64,000 bases of DNA from Brevibacillus sp042683565 (lineage in GTDB: Bacteria; Bacillota; Bacilli; Brevibacillales; Brevibacillaceae). This document shows positions 51,999 to 60,625 of this stretch, piece after piece. Position 1 is the first letter of the stretch, and the number at the start of each line of letters is the position of its first letter. The DNA is taken from positions 1 through 64,000 of the forward strand of contig NZ_JBHUJW010000021.1 of assembly GCF_042683565.1 (NCBI RefSeq), in the 5' to 3' direction. A program made the translations under genes and the position numbers. The notes below the pieces were generated by a model. That model searched no databases. It was not told where the DNA came from and saw only the letters and a list, made by a program, of their open reading frames with translations.

Positions 51999-53411
51999 CT
52001 ACCCTTGTTCCGTCTCAGGCAGGGAAGGTGCTTCCGGCAATTCGACGGTGATGGTCGTGCCTTGCCCAAGGTGGCTGTGTACCGACAGTCGTCCTCCGTG
52101 CAGCTCCACGATTTCCTTGCAGATGGCCAGACCCAGGCCGCTGCCGGACAGTTTGGACCGTCCCTTGTAAAACTTTCCGGTGATATGGGGCAGGTCTTCG
52201 GCGTCGATGCCTTCTCCCGTATCGGCGACCGCGATCATCAGCCGGCCTGCCGCTGCTGCAGCCGTCAATATGATGCTCCCCCCGCGCGGTGTAAATTTGA
52301 ATGCGTTGTCCAGCAGGTTGACGAATACTTGCTTGAGGCGGTTGAAGTCGCCCATGACCGCGAGCGGAGAGGCGGGAATTTCCATCTGGAGGGCCACCTT
52401 CTTTTCCTGGGAGCGGATCGCGTATTGCAGCTGCAAATCGTCCAGCACCTCCCGCAGGTCCATGCGCTCCAGTGACAGCTTCATTTCGCCGGACTGGAAC
52501 TTGGAGAAATCGAGCAGCTCTTCCACGAGGCCGATCAGCCGGTCTGTCTCCTTGGAGATGACTTCCAGGCCGAGCATGGTCTCCTCCGGCTCGGACAGCC
52601 CTCCCGAGATGAGTGTCTCCCCCCAGCCTTTGATCGAAGTCAGCGGGGTGCGCAGTTCATGGGAGACGGAGGAGATGAAGTCGTTCTTCAGCTTTTCGTT
52701 CCTGCCGATCTCCGCTGCCATGTAGTTGAATGCCTCGGCCAGCGTCCCTACTTCATCATCGTAGCGTTTGACCGCACGCGCGGAAAAATTGCCTGTAGCC
52801 ATCTGCGTCGCGGCCTTGGTCAGGTCCTCGATGGGATCGACAATGCGCTTGGCGATGATGAGGCTCAGCGCAAAGGCAAAAATGACGACACCCGCGCCGA
52901 CGCCTGCCCCGTACATGGCGATTCGGCCTACAGCCTGATAGAACGGCTCCGCCGAGATGGTGTAGCGCAGCACTCCGACGTATTCACCGTCAAAGGTCAG
53001 CGGAGCGGACACGGCGATGACGCGCTCGCGGGTCTGCGGCGTTTTCCCGACATAAATCCCTGTCTGTCCTTTCAGGGCATCGGTGACATCGGTCGTCTGG
53101 ATGATTTCCCCTGTCTGGAATCCGTATGAATTCAGGATGACTTTGCCGTTGATGTCGAGGACTTCGATTTTGGCGTATTCCTCGTCCGAGGCGTTCTCCA
53201 GAATATAACGCGCCTTGTCCTTGAGGCGGTAGCCAGTGGCGTATTTGTTGATGAAGGTGGTGAATGTCGTGGAGCGAGTCACCAGCGCCTCTGTGGCTGT
53301 CCCGAAGTAATACGTGTGTACCGCCCAGTAAAACAACCCTTCCAGCACGAGGACGATCAAGAGCAGGATCAGGCCGAAGTAGACGATCAGCCGGGTCCTA
53401 ATTCCCTTCAT
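51999..53411 (-). CDS. Sensor histidine kinase with HAMP domain
   Basis: A 470-residue kinase. TM1 (about 7-30) and TM2 (about 165-188) bound an extracytoplasmic dCache/PAS-like sensor domain of ~135 residues. A HAMP domain (AKRIVDPIEDLTKAATQMATGNF) follows. HisKA has FISSVSHELRTPLTSIKGW and the ATPase domain has LDNAFKFTPRGG, DTGEGID and GSGLGLAICKEIV. It overlaps the upstream regulator gene by 11-14 bases. The signal is unknown, but a lipoprotein gene heads the operon and may take part in sensing. Confidence 0.92.
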   Translation of the reverse strand: MKGIRTRLIVYFGLILLLIVLVLEGLFYWAVHTYYFGTATEALVTRSTTFTTFINKYATGYRLKDKARYILENASDEEYAKIEVLDINGKVILNSYGFQTGEIIQTTDVTDALKGQTGIYVGKTPQTRERVIAVSAPLTFDGEYVGVLRYTISAEPFYQAVGRIAMYGAGVGAGVVIFAFALSLIIAKRIVDPIEDLTKAATQMATGNFSARAVKRYDDEVGTLAEAFNYMAAEIGRNEKLKNDFISSVSHELRTPLTSIKGWGETLISGGLSEPEETMLGLEVISKETDRLIGLVEELLDFSKFQSGEMKLSLERMDLREVLDDLQLQYAIRSQEKKVALQMEIPASPLAVMGDFNRLKQVFVNLLDNAFKFTPRGGSIILTAAAAAGRLMIAVADTGEGIDAEDLPHITGKFYKGRSKLSGSGLGLAICKEIVELHGGRLSVHSHLGQGTTITVELPEAPSLPETEQG

Positions 53412-54108
53412 GAGAAACGTCCTTTCGCCATAAGTAGCCGTAGCCCCATACCGTCTCCAGGAAGGCGGGGTGGGCGGGATCGCGCTCGATTTTTTGGCGG
53501 ATGCGCCGGATGTTGACGTCGACGATTTTCAGGTCGCCGATGAAAAACTGTCCCCAGACGGCGGTCAGGATTTCGTCGCGGCTGATCGCCTTGTTTGCAT
53601 TTTCTCCGAGCAGCTTGATTATGGCGAACTCTTTGGGGGTCAATACGATTTCCTGATCCTGTTTGACCAGCTTTCGCTCATCGAGGAGCAGGGTGAAGGG
53701 GGAGAGGTCGAGCTCATTTTTCTCGACAGGCGGCACGGCAGCAGAGGAGAGCCGGCGATACAGCGCCTTTACCCGTGCCAGCAGCTCTGCGGGACTAAAC
53801 GGCTTGCCCACGTAGTCGTCCGCTCCGAACTCCAGCCCCATTACTTTGTCCCGCTCCTGGCTTTTGGCCGTAAGCATGATAATGCCAAGGCGGGGGTACT
53901 TTTGCCGCAGCCGCCCGCACACTTCAAAGCCGTCCATACCGGGCAGCATGACGTCGAGGATGGCGATCTCGATGTCCGGCTCCCTGTCTGCCAGCTCCAG
54001 CGCTTCTTCCCCGGTCTCGGCTTCCACGACTGCCCAGCCTTCCCGCTTCAGATTGATACGGACAAAATCGCGGATCGATTTTTCATCCTCCAACAGCAGC
54101 ACTTTCAT
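53398..54108 (-). CDS. OmpR-family response regulator
   Basis: A 236-residue regulator with a receiver (LLEDEKSIRDFVRINL, phosphoacceptor in IAILDVMLPGMDG, Lys in DYVGKPF) and a winged helix (LTPKEFAIIKLLGENANKAISRDEILTAVWG, KIVDVNIRRIRQKIE). ATG 54108 has AAAGGAG 9 bases upstream; TTG 54111 is an alternative. It lies 46 bases downstream of the lipoprotein gene. Confidence 0.92.
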   Translation of the reverse strand: MKVLLLEDEKSIRDFVRINLKREGWAVVEAETGEEALELADREPDIEIAILDVMLPGMDGFEVCGRLRQKYPRLGIIMLTAKSQERDKVMGLEFGADDYVGKPFSPAELLARVKALYRRLSSAAVPPVEKNELDLSPFTLLLDERKLVKQDQEIVLTPKEFAIIKLLGENANKAISRDEILTAVWGQFFIGDLKIVDVNIRRIRQKIERDPAHPAFLETVWGYGYLWRKDVSHEGN

Positions 54109-54154
54109 CAATGCGGTCTCCTTTCCGGTTGGTCTAGGCGGGCCAGTTGTCCGC

Positions 54155-55519
54155 TCATAGCCGTGCCCGCAGCGGCCGATAGAGCTTGCGGATTTCGTCC
54201 GGCGACAGCAGCATCGCTTTGTATTCCTGCAGGGCGGAAGCGTTCCACTCGGGCGACTCCTGGGGCAGGATGGCTACGTGCACCTGTGTCCCTTCTTCCT
54301 TCAGCAAGACGTAGGGGACGTGCTTTTGCTTCAGACCGGCCTCGAACGATTCCCGCGACTTTTGCGGGACGGCCTGCAGCGTGAGCAGCTCCGCCTTTTT
54401 TCCTGCCGCTTCGTCGTAATAGAGCAGGCGGATCGGCGGTGAATCGGTCTGCTGTCCGACCTCTACCGTGTATTTTCCTTCCCATTTTGCAGGAATGCGA
54501 AAATCCATGCCGTTTCCGTAGTTTTGGTAATGGTCCTCGACATGGATCAAGCCTTTTGCCCCATCCCAGCGGTAGTAGGACGAAATCCACGGAACGGCCG
54601 CCATGGGCAAATCTTCGCTTCCCGGCGGCTGCGTGCTGATGCCGATCTCGATGATGCCGTCGTCGTTGATGTCTTCACTGTATAACGGATACGGTTTGAA
54701 TGTCAGATCGATCTGCCCGTCGATCTTCGCCAGCGGATCGCGCAACTGCCCGTTATCCCACACCAAAAGTTCCGTAGAAGCGGAGTGTGCGCCAAGGCCA
54801 GCTTCGATGAACAGGCCGGGCTGCGTGGCGGAAGCTTTGCCGATGATGGCTTGTTCGTAGCCGTTCACGCCTCCGTCGATCGCCAGTTCGGTCAGCTTGC
54901 CCAGCTTGCCATGGTCGGCGCCGTACAGCTGGACTTGCGAGGTCAGCTCGTTGTGGTCGTGCAGGACGATGGCCAGATCAGCCAGGTTGTCGCCAGTCAG
55001 GTCGCCGACAGCCATGACCGAGTACGTCTGCTTTAGCAGCTCCCGCAAATTTCCCTGCTCGATGTGGTAGACAGACAACTCCTTGTTCAGGTCGTCGCCG
55101 CCGCCGAAGCCGATCAAAATCTCGGGGATGTGGTCGCCCGTCATGTCCACGAACCGGACGTAGTCCAGCTCGCTGCCGATGCCGGTAAAGGAGGCCAGCT
55201 TTGCCCAGTTGCCCTGCTGCTGCGACAGAATCAGCACGCCGATTTCGTAATCGGTTTTTTCTGTTTTGTAAAAGGCCGTCACTTCCGGCGAGCCGTCTCC
55301 GGTCAGATCCTGCAGGGAGACCGCGCTCGATTCATCGGGGCGGAGGGGAACCGTGAGCTGGGACCCCGGCGGCAAAAACTGCATGACCGCCTGATTGATC
55401 GATTGCTGGTCGCCGTCAGCGGCAGGCGCGCGCATCAATTCGTTGGGGGTGTCTGTCAGTCCGCATCCGCTGATGAGCATCGCACAGATTGCGGCTGAGT
55501 AGAGCCAAGCCTTTTTCAT
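54155..55519 (-). CDS. Lipoprotein with FG-GAP/VCBS-like repeats
   Basis: A 454-residue exported lipoprotein. The lipobox is LISGC (Cys19). The mature part has repeated calcium-loop-like motifs of beta-propeller FG-GAP/VCBS type: DLTGDGSPEVTAFY, DMTGDHIPEILIGF, DLTGDNLADLAIVL and DINDDGIIEIGIST. This suggests a propeller that binds Ca2+ or ligands at the cell surface. It heads a lipoprotein, regulator, kinase operon, so it may be a sensory accessory of that kinase (inference). No named homologue recognised. Confidence 0.8.
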   Translation of the reverse strand: MKKAWLYSAAICAMLISGCGLTDTPNELMRAPAADGDQQSINQAVMQFLPPGSQLTVPLRPDESSAVSLQDLTGDGSPEVTAFYKTEKTDYEIGVLILSQQQGNWAKLASFTGIGSELDYVRFVDMTGDHIPEILIGFGGGDDLNKELSVYHIEQGNLRELLKQTYSVMAVGDLTGDNLADLAIVLHDHNELTSQVQLYGADHGKLGKLTELAIDGGVNGYEQAIIGKASATQPGLFIEAGLGAHSASTELLVWDNGQLRDPLAKIDGQIDLTFKPYPLYSEDINDDGIIEIGISTQPPGSEDLPMAAVPWISSYYRWDGAKGLIHVEDHYQNYGNGMDFRIPAKWEGKYTVEVGQQTDSPPIRLLYYDEAAGKKAELLTLQAVPQKSRESFEAGLKQKHVPYVLLKEEGTQVHVAILPQESPEWNASALQEYKAMLLSPDEIRKLYRPLRARL

Positions 55520-55725
55520 GGAGAAGATTCCTTTCTGCTTCTGGGTCGATTGAGTCTATTGTAGCCTGTCCTTTGCGGAAAGTTGTTGCAAAGCGGTAAA
55601 AAAACGAGCGGAGGAAAGGAAATTATTGCTTGGAACATTTGGTTTATTGGGAGCGTTAAGAATACGACAGAGAAGTTGTTTGGCATGGAAAGAAGAGCAT
55701 GATCCAAAGGGAGGACAAATTACAC

Positions 55726-56676
55726 ATGAAAGCTTGGCGCAAATCTTTGCTGGCTGTCGCATGCAGCGGCGCGATTCTGTCTGGCCTGGGTCTGGGAACC
55801 GATCCGGTCCAGGCGAAAGCACTCAATCCTCAAACGGTTGCTTCTGTAGTCCTGCTTCAACCGCAGTATCATATTCCTTTTCGCGTGCAGTTTGCAGATG
55901 GCTTCAAAGTGAACGTGACCAACGAGGTGACGAAAGCAGTCAGCACCTTTGACGTCTCCGCGAACAAAGCAACATATGTGCGTCAAGGCGTCTATTTGCC
56001 AAATGGCAAGCTGGCGAAGCAGATGAACGGCTTCTCCGAAAAGCTGGTCGAGCTGGTGCCGTATTACGACGCAGCCGGCAATCTCCGGTGGAGGGGCCAG
56101 CAAAAAATCTGGGGCGTCAACGGGGAAGACCGCATCGCCATTGCGACCAGCGTGTGGAACATTGTAAACCAGAAGCCGCAGCTAATCAGCGTCTCTGTCC
56201 AAAAGGGAGACTGGGACAACCTGCCGTCTGTTGATGTGGAGATCAACAGCGGATTTTCCATGGGCAAAGACATCACCCGCGTGCTGGACACCAAATACGC
56301 GGACGTGACGGGGGACGGCGTAGCCGACCACATCCTGCTGGTCGGCGACAAGATGGGCAACGCCATGAACCTGCGTGCCGACCATCTTGTCGTCGTCGTC
56401 CGCGAAGGCAAGAACAACCAGCAAACCTTTATCAGCGTAGGCAACGCCGACAGCGGCCACATGCCGAAGCTCGCCATTACCCAAGGCAACCCGGACGGCA
56501 TCAAGGACATCCTCGTGACGATTCCCAATCCGGCGGGAGACACCTACAGCCTCCTGACCTGGAAGGACAATCACCCCGCTCCGGTCGTTGACCAAGCCTC
56601 CCTGAACAACCGCAGCGTCTACCAGCCCGTCATCGGCCCCTACGGGGAAGCCGTGGCGATGAAAAAAGTGAGGTAG
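55726..56676 (+). CDS. Secreted protein with an FG-GAP-like motif
   Basis: A 316-residue exported protein. The signal peptide (residues 1-31, ending VQAKA) has no lipobox Cys. The mature part is beta-rich, with DVTGDGVADHILLVG and a later GNPDGIKDILVTIP, similar to the calcium-loop repeats of the divergent lipoprotein. I chose ATG 55726, which gives a clean signal peptide; AAAGGGAGG lies 12 bases before it. Function unknown. The two genes are divergent and may share regulation. Confidence 0.75.
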   Translation: MKAWRKSLLAVACSGAILSGLGLGTDPVQAKALNPQTVASVVLLQPQYHIPFRVQFADGFKVNVTNEVTKAVSTFDVSANKATYVRQGVYLPNGKLAKQMNGFSEKLVELVPYYDAAGNLRWRGQQKIWGVNGEDRIAIATSVWNIVNQKPQLISVSVQKGDWDNLPSVDVEINSGFSMGKDITRVLDTKYADVTGDGVADHILLVGDKMGNAMNLRADHLVVVVREGKNNQQTFISVGNADSGHMPKLAITQGNPDGIKDILVTIPNPAGDTYSLLTWKDNHPAPVVDQASLNNRSVYQPVIGPYGEAVAMKKVR

Positions 56677-56740
56677 CAAAAGCCGTTTGCGCCGTTGATC
56701 GGGCCTGGATTAACACCATCGGGACGCATGCAGGCTTTCT

Positions 56741-57886
56741 TTAGATTTTCTTGCCAAGATAAATGCGCGTGGCCTGTTCTGCGGTCTGTTCCAGCAGCGC
56801 GGCAGCCTCTGCCATGGACTGCTCCAAGGTCATAGGCTTGTTTGCGATGCCCAGCACGGCGGTGACCCCTTCCTTGTACAGGGCCTCGATGCCGCTCCCG
56901 ATGGCCCCGGCCAGGACGATGACAGGAATACCGAATTGCCTGGCGAGCTGTGCCACGCCGCAGGGAGTCTTCCCGTGCGCCGTTTGAAAATCGACTTGTC
57001 CTTCCCCGGTAAAGACGAACTCGGCTCCGGCCATGGCTTCGGCCAACCTCGTCGTCTCCTGGACGATCTGGATACCGGATTGCAGATGCCCGCGCAAAAA
57101 AGCGAGTAGAGCGCCGGCTACACCGCCAGCAGCTCCTGCCCCTTCCATATAGTGGATGGAGATCCCCTCCACAGCCTGGATCAAATCGGCGAAATGGCGC
57201 AAATTGTCATCGAGCTGCTGAACCATCTCAGGGGTGGCTCCTTTTTGCGGACCGAACACGCGGGATGCTCCGTTCGGTCCGATAAACGGATTCGTGACGT
57301 CACAGGCGACGATGAATTGGCACTCCTCGAGGCGCTTATCTGCCTGGCTGCGGTCGATCCGGCTCAATTTGCAAAGCGCCCCTCCGCCAAAATCCAGGTC
57401 TGCCCCATTCGCATCGAGCAATCGAAACCCGAGCGCCTGCAGCATGCCCCCTCCGCCGTCATTGGTCGCGCTCCCGCCAAGGCCGAGAATGAAGCGGCGA
57501 CAGCCGAGATCGAGGCCGGCACGAATCAGTTGGCCGAATCCGTAGGTCGTCGTGAGAAGGGGGTTCCGCTCCTTGGCTGAAAGCAAGTACAAGCCGGATG
57601 CCGCAGCCATTTCGATCACACAGGTGATGCCATCGCCGAGAATGCCAAATTCAGCGGGGATGTCCCGGCCAAGCGGGTTTTTGACGACGGTCTGCAGCAG
57701 TTTGCCCCCTGTTGCGTCTACGAGACATTGCAGCGTTCCTTCGCCGCCGTCCGCCATCGGCTTGATGACGATCTCGCTTTCGGGCAGCGCCTTGCGTACG
57801 CCCGCAGCAATCGCTTCGCCTGCTTGCCGGGCCGTAAGACATCCTTTGAATGAATCAGGGGCGATGACGATTTTCATGATTTTCAT
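56741..57886 (-). CDS. glxK: Glycerate 2-kinase (GlxK/GarK type)
   Basis: A 381-residue type I glycerate kinase with IVIAPDSFKGCLTARQAGEAI, KPMADGGEGTL, LGLGGSATNDGGGGMLQALG, GAGAAGGVAGALLAFL and FTGEGQVDFQTAHGKTPCGVA. It phosphorylates D-glycerate to 2-phosphoglycerate, which feeds glycolysis. The ATG 57886 follows AAAGGAGGCAAC. It is monocistronic here; 57887-58068 upstream shows nothing further. Confidence 0.95.
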   Translation of the reverse strand: MKIMKIVIAPDSFKGCLTARQAGEAIAAGVRKALPESEIVIKPMADGGEGTLQCLVDATGGKLLQTVVKNPLGRDIPAEFGILGDGITCVIEMAAASGLYLLSAKERNPLLTTTYGFGQLIRAGLDLGCRRFILGLGGSATNDGGGGMLQALGFRLLDANGADLDFGGGALCKLSRIDRSQADKRLEECQFIVACDVTNPFIGPNGASRVFGPQKGATPEMVQQLDDNLRHFADLIQAVEGISIHYMEGAGAAGGVAGALLAFLRGHLQSGIQIVQETTRLAEAMAGAEFVFTGEGQVDFQTAHGKTPCGVAQLARQFGIPVIVLAGAIGSGIEALYKEGVTAVLGIANKPMTLEQSMAEAAALLEQTAEQATRIYLGKKI

Positions 57887-58068
57887 GTTGCCTCCTTTGT
57901 CTCCTTTTGGGCAAAGACTACGAATACATGAAAAAAATAATATCGGAAAATGCTGCGCGAAAGTGAAACCTAGTTCTATGTGTGCGAAAATTCAGGTAGA
58001 ACAATGAACCACCATTGGCGCGGAGGCTCCTGTATATTTGGGATTCAAGCCTTCTTTATGAACGTTAC

Positions 58069-58521
58069 TTATTTATTACCGAGTTGTTCCGCCAAACCGA
58101 TTAGAAGTCCTTCCACTCCACGAATGTAGCAGAGCCGATACGAGTCTCCGTACTGAACCACTTCGCCAACGAGCTGAGCACCATGCTTAGTGAGTCTGGA
58201 TACCATTTCGTCAATGTCTTCAACGGTGAACATGACTCGTAGATAACCGAGGGCATTTACTGGAGCAGTTCGGTGATCTGATATAGTTGTCGGGGTGAGA
58301 AATCGCGAAAGTTCAAGTCGGCTATGGCCATCCGGGGTAACCATCATAGCAATCTCTACACACTGTGAACCCAGCCCGGTCACCCGACCAGCCCATTCCC
58401 CTTCGACAGTAGCTCGCCCTTCAAGCTTCAAGCCAATCTCCTCGAAGAAAGCGATTGCGTCATCAAGGGATTCTACAACGATGCCAACATTGTCCATTCT
58501 TAGTAGTTTGTTTTTTGCCAC
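58069..58521 (-). CDS. VOC-family (glyoxalase/bleomycin resistance-like) protein
   Basis: A 150-residue vicinal oxygen chelate protein with two beta-alpha-beta-beta-beta modules (RMDNVGIVVESLDDAIAFFEEIGLKLEG; GYLRVMFTVEDIDEMVSRLTKHGAQLVG). The C-terminal strand LCYIRGVEGLLIGLAEQL has the usual metal-ligand Glu position. Substrate is unknown. Base composition is more AT-rich than its neighbours, a possible sign of recent acquisition. Confidence 0.88.
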   Translation of the reverse strand: MAKNKLLRMDNVGIVVESLDDAIAFFEEIGLKLEGRATVEGEWAGRVTGLGSQCVEIAMMVTPDGHSRLELSRFLTPTTISDHRTAPVNALGYLRVMFTVEDIDEMVSRLTKHGAQLVGEVVQYGDSYRLCYIRGVEGLLIGLAEQLGNK

Positions 58522-58607
58522 GGTTTTATCTCCTTCATGTGTACCATTTTATTACCGGATCATCTTCATCTTTATTTTATCAAGAATCACTAATTTCTTC
58601 CGAACGG

Positions 58608-59777
58608 TTAACATCTTGTCTGCCCTTTCGGAGAGGGGTCTGCTTTACTTCCGATGTCGCGGAACAGCAGTTTCATGACTGGCGGCGTTACGACAGTAGA
58701 GACGAGGACAACCACAACCAGCACGGCAAACATGTCTTCGGTCAGCAGCTGGCTCTCCAGCCCGATGGCGGCGATGATCAGGGCGACTTCTCCGCGGGAG
58801 ATCATGGCCGAGCCGATCGCCAATGAATTTCTCCACGCAAAGCCGGTCAGCTTCGCGCCGAGCGCCCCACCCAGCAGCTTGGAGCCGATCGCAAGCACGC
58901 TAAGCAGGACGATCCCCCACAGGTTTTCCCGGATTCCGGCAAGCTGCACCGTCACGCCGACAGAGGTGAAGAAGACAGGGACGAAAAACGAGTAGCTGAT
59001 CGTCTCGACTTTGTGTGTCAGCTCCTCCCTGTGCGGAGTCAGGCTGATGGCGACTCCCGCGATATACGAGCCGATAATGGCTGCCACCCCCGTGTACTCG
59101 GCAAACCAGGCGAACAGGAAGCAGAGGATCAGGCCCGCTGCTGTCACAGACTCGGTGACTTGCAGCGGCGCAAATTTCTTCAGCACCCAGGGAACCGCCT
59201 TCCAGGAGACGAACAGGGCGATGGCAAAAAACGCGACTTTTTTCAAAATCACACCCCCCAGCTCGACGTCGCCGCCGGCAAAGCTCATCAAAAAGGCGAG
59301 GGCGATGATGACCAGCACGTCGTCGATCACTGCCGCTCCCATGATGGTCGCGCCTTCTCTGGACTTCAGCATGCCGAGTTCCTTTAACGTTTGTACCGAG
59401 ATGCTCACGCTTGTGGCAGAGAGCAGCAGGCCGAGGAAAATCGCTTGCATGGAAGTGAGTCCGAGGGCGAGCCCGGCGGCGTACCCCATTCCCAGCGGCG
59501 CGAGAATGCCCAAGACGCCGACAGAGGTAGACGATTTGCCCGTCCGCTTGAATTCGTCGACGTCCGTCTCCAGGCCGGCCAGGAACATGAGCAAAATCAC
59601 GCCGATTTGGCTGATTCCCTGCAAGCTTTCTGTGTTTGTCACGATTCCGAGCACACTCGGCCCGAGTATGATCCCGACCAGCAGCTTGCCGAGAACGGAA
59701 GGCTGCCCCAGGCGCACGCTGATGTCTCCGGCGATTTTGGAAGCGAGCAGGATGACGGCTATTTGCAAAATAAGCAT
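58608..59777 (-). CDS. CPA2-type cation:proton antiporter
   Basis: A 389-residue KefB/NapA-like antiporter with about 12-13 helices. It carries LGQPSVLGKLLVGIILGPSVLG, MFLAGLETD, the paired acidic motif AAVIDDVLVII, GSYIAGVAISLT and MISRGEVALIIAAIG. No RCK (TrkA-N) domain is attached. It should exchange K+ or Na+ for protons. ATG 59777 follows AAAGGGGGAT. A long leader with duplicated hairpins precedes it. Confidence 0.92.
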   Translation of the reverse strand: MLILQIAVILLASKIAGDISVRLGQPSVLGKLLVGIILGPSVLGIVTNTESLQGISQIGVILLMFLAGLETDVDEFKRTGKSSTSVGVLGILAPLGMGYAAGLALGLTSMQAIFLGLLLSATSVSISVQTLKELGMLKSREGATIMGAAVIDDVLVIIALAFLMSFAGGDVELGGVILKKVAFFAIALFVSWKAVPWVLKKFAPLQVTESVTAAGLILCFLFAWFAEYTGVAAIIGSYIAGVAISLTPHREELTHKVETISYSFFVPVFFTSVGVTVQLAGIRENLWGIVLLSVLAIGSKLLGGALGAKLTGFAWRNSLAIGSAMISRGEVALIIAAIGLESQLLTEDMFAVLVVVVLVSTVVTPPVMKLLFRDIGSKADPSPKGQTRC

Positions 59778-59793
59778 GCATAATCCCCCTTTA

Positions 59794-59892
59794 GTCAGAA
59801 ATAAACAGCAAAAGGAGCCTGCGATCACAGGCCCCTTTTTGTCCGTTTACCGAAAAAAGACAAAAAGAATCCTGTGATGACAGGCTCCTCCT
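59794..59892 (-). promoter_or_regulatory. Structured 5' leader with duplicated terminator-like hairpins
   Basis: On the plus strand AGGAGCCTG-cg-ATCACAGG and, further on, CCTGTGAT-ga-CAGGCTCCT are near-perfect inverted copies (17 of 19). They flank a second inverted pair, CTTTTTGTC and GACAAAAAG. On the antiporter strand each copy can also fold as a local hairpin followed by a T run. The region can thus form either one long stem or two separate terminator-like hairpins, the signature of an attenuation switch. I do not recognise a known riboswitch class. Confidence 0.55.
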
Positions 59893-59927
59893 TTAGTTGT
59901 ATCGTTATTTGCTTATATGATAGTTCC

Positions 59928-59957
59928 ACTATACCATGAGATGGGATAAAGGTAAAC
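59928..59957 (-). promoter_or_regulatory. Candidate promoter of the antiporter leader
   Basis: On the minus strand TTTACC and TATAGT are spaced 17 bases apart, about 150 bases upstream of the antiporter start. Transcription from here would include the whole structured leader. Confidence 0.5.
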
Positions 59958-60003
59958 CCAAGCATCGCAGCGACGAGTAGCAGCAGTTGCGAGCAACGGG
60001 CGC

Positions 60004-60038
60004 AAAAAAGCCTGGTCGCCAAAAGGGGCGGCCAGGCT
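60004..60038 (-). terminator. Terminator of the 44-residue ORF
   Basis: On the minus strand AGCCTGG and CCAGGCT pair around a loop that can itself pair partly, followed by six T. It ends 8 bases after the small ORF. Confidence 0.85.
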
Positions 60039-60045
60039 ATGTTCG

Positions 60046-60180
60046 TTATTTCCAGGTAATGAAATCGGACATTTGCACGAAAGCGTCTGCCAGCGCGTGC
60101 AGGCCCTCGGCCGTCTGGAATGCAAAGATAGGCAGGCTGACAGCAAACAACAGAGCTTCTCCGATGTACTTGGCGATCAT
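60046..60180 (-). CDS. Small hypothetical protein (44 residues)
   Basis: Starts at ATG 60180 with a strong AAAAAGGAGG about 8 bases upstream. The product has an amphipathic/hydrophobic segment (YIGEALLFAVSLPIFAFQTAEGL) and ends MSDFITWK. A good terminator follows at once, so the ORF behaves like a genuine small gene. No family recognised. It is 36 bases downstream of another small ORF on the same strand. Confidence 0.65.
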   Translation of the reverse strand: MIAKYIGEALLFAVSLPIFAFQTAEGLHALADAFVQMSDFITWK

Positions 60181-60216
60181 AAGATCTACCTCCTTTTTGG
60201 GTTTCCGCGAATGGGT

Positions 60217-60528
60217 CTAGCCAAATATCAGGTGATCGTATGTGTCTGCTTCGCCATCTGTGTGCCGCATACGCCGAAATAATCGGATGCGCAGCGGCTG
60301 CCTTGCCGCCATCGGATAAGTCTCAACCAGTCCGGGATTAATGTCTGGTTGATAAGTATCGCCAGGGTGCCATTTCACAGCCAGTTTTCGCGGGGACACG
60401 CTTCGTCTCATGCAGAGAATCGAAGTGAAGCACCCCGCAAAAATGGCGAACAAGGCGAAGAAATCCTCCAGGGAAAGCAGAAACAAAAAGTCTTCCGTGG
60501 CGATTCTCCTCCTTTCTTTTGGCAACAC
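60217..60528 (-). CDS. Hypothetical small membrane protein (103 residues)
   Basis: The product has a hydrophobic segment near the N-terminus (FLFLLSLEDFFALFAIFAGCFTSIL) followed by a basic stretch (RRSVSPRKLAVKW) and a polar tail. The start is uncertain: GTG 60528 has only GAAGG upstream, while the strongest ribosome-site-like sequence (AAAGGAGGAG) lies inside the reading frame with no standard start after it. It could form an operon with the 44-residue ORF. No family recognised. Confidence 0.45.
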   Translation of the reverse strand: MLPKERRRIATEDFLFLLSLEDFFALFAIFAGCFTSILCMRRSVSPRKLAVKWHPGDTYQPDINPGLVETYPMAARQPLRIRLFRRMRHTDGEADTYDHLIFG

Positions 60529-60625
60529 AAGAACCTTCGTTCTTGGTACCCAACATTCTACTCCTGTTCACATAATCCGGCAACCATAAAAATGCGAAGG
60601 TGTACGTAAGCAGGATTCGATTGGA

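Noticed and set aside
59777..59957. c-di-AMP (ydaO) riboswitch before the antiporter
   Set aside because: The leader is structured, but I do not see the conserved sequence blocks of that class, and the duplicated arms are not a feature of it. It is reported as an unclassified element instead.
60542..60625. Frameshifted continuation of the AsnC-type gene
   Set aside because: The sequence after the stop does not resemble a RAM domain in any frame, so a simple frameshift does not explain the short protein.
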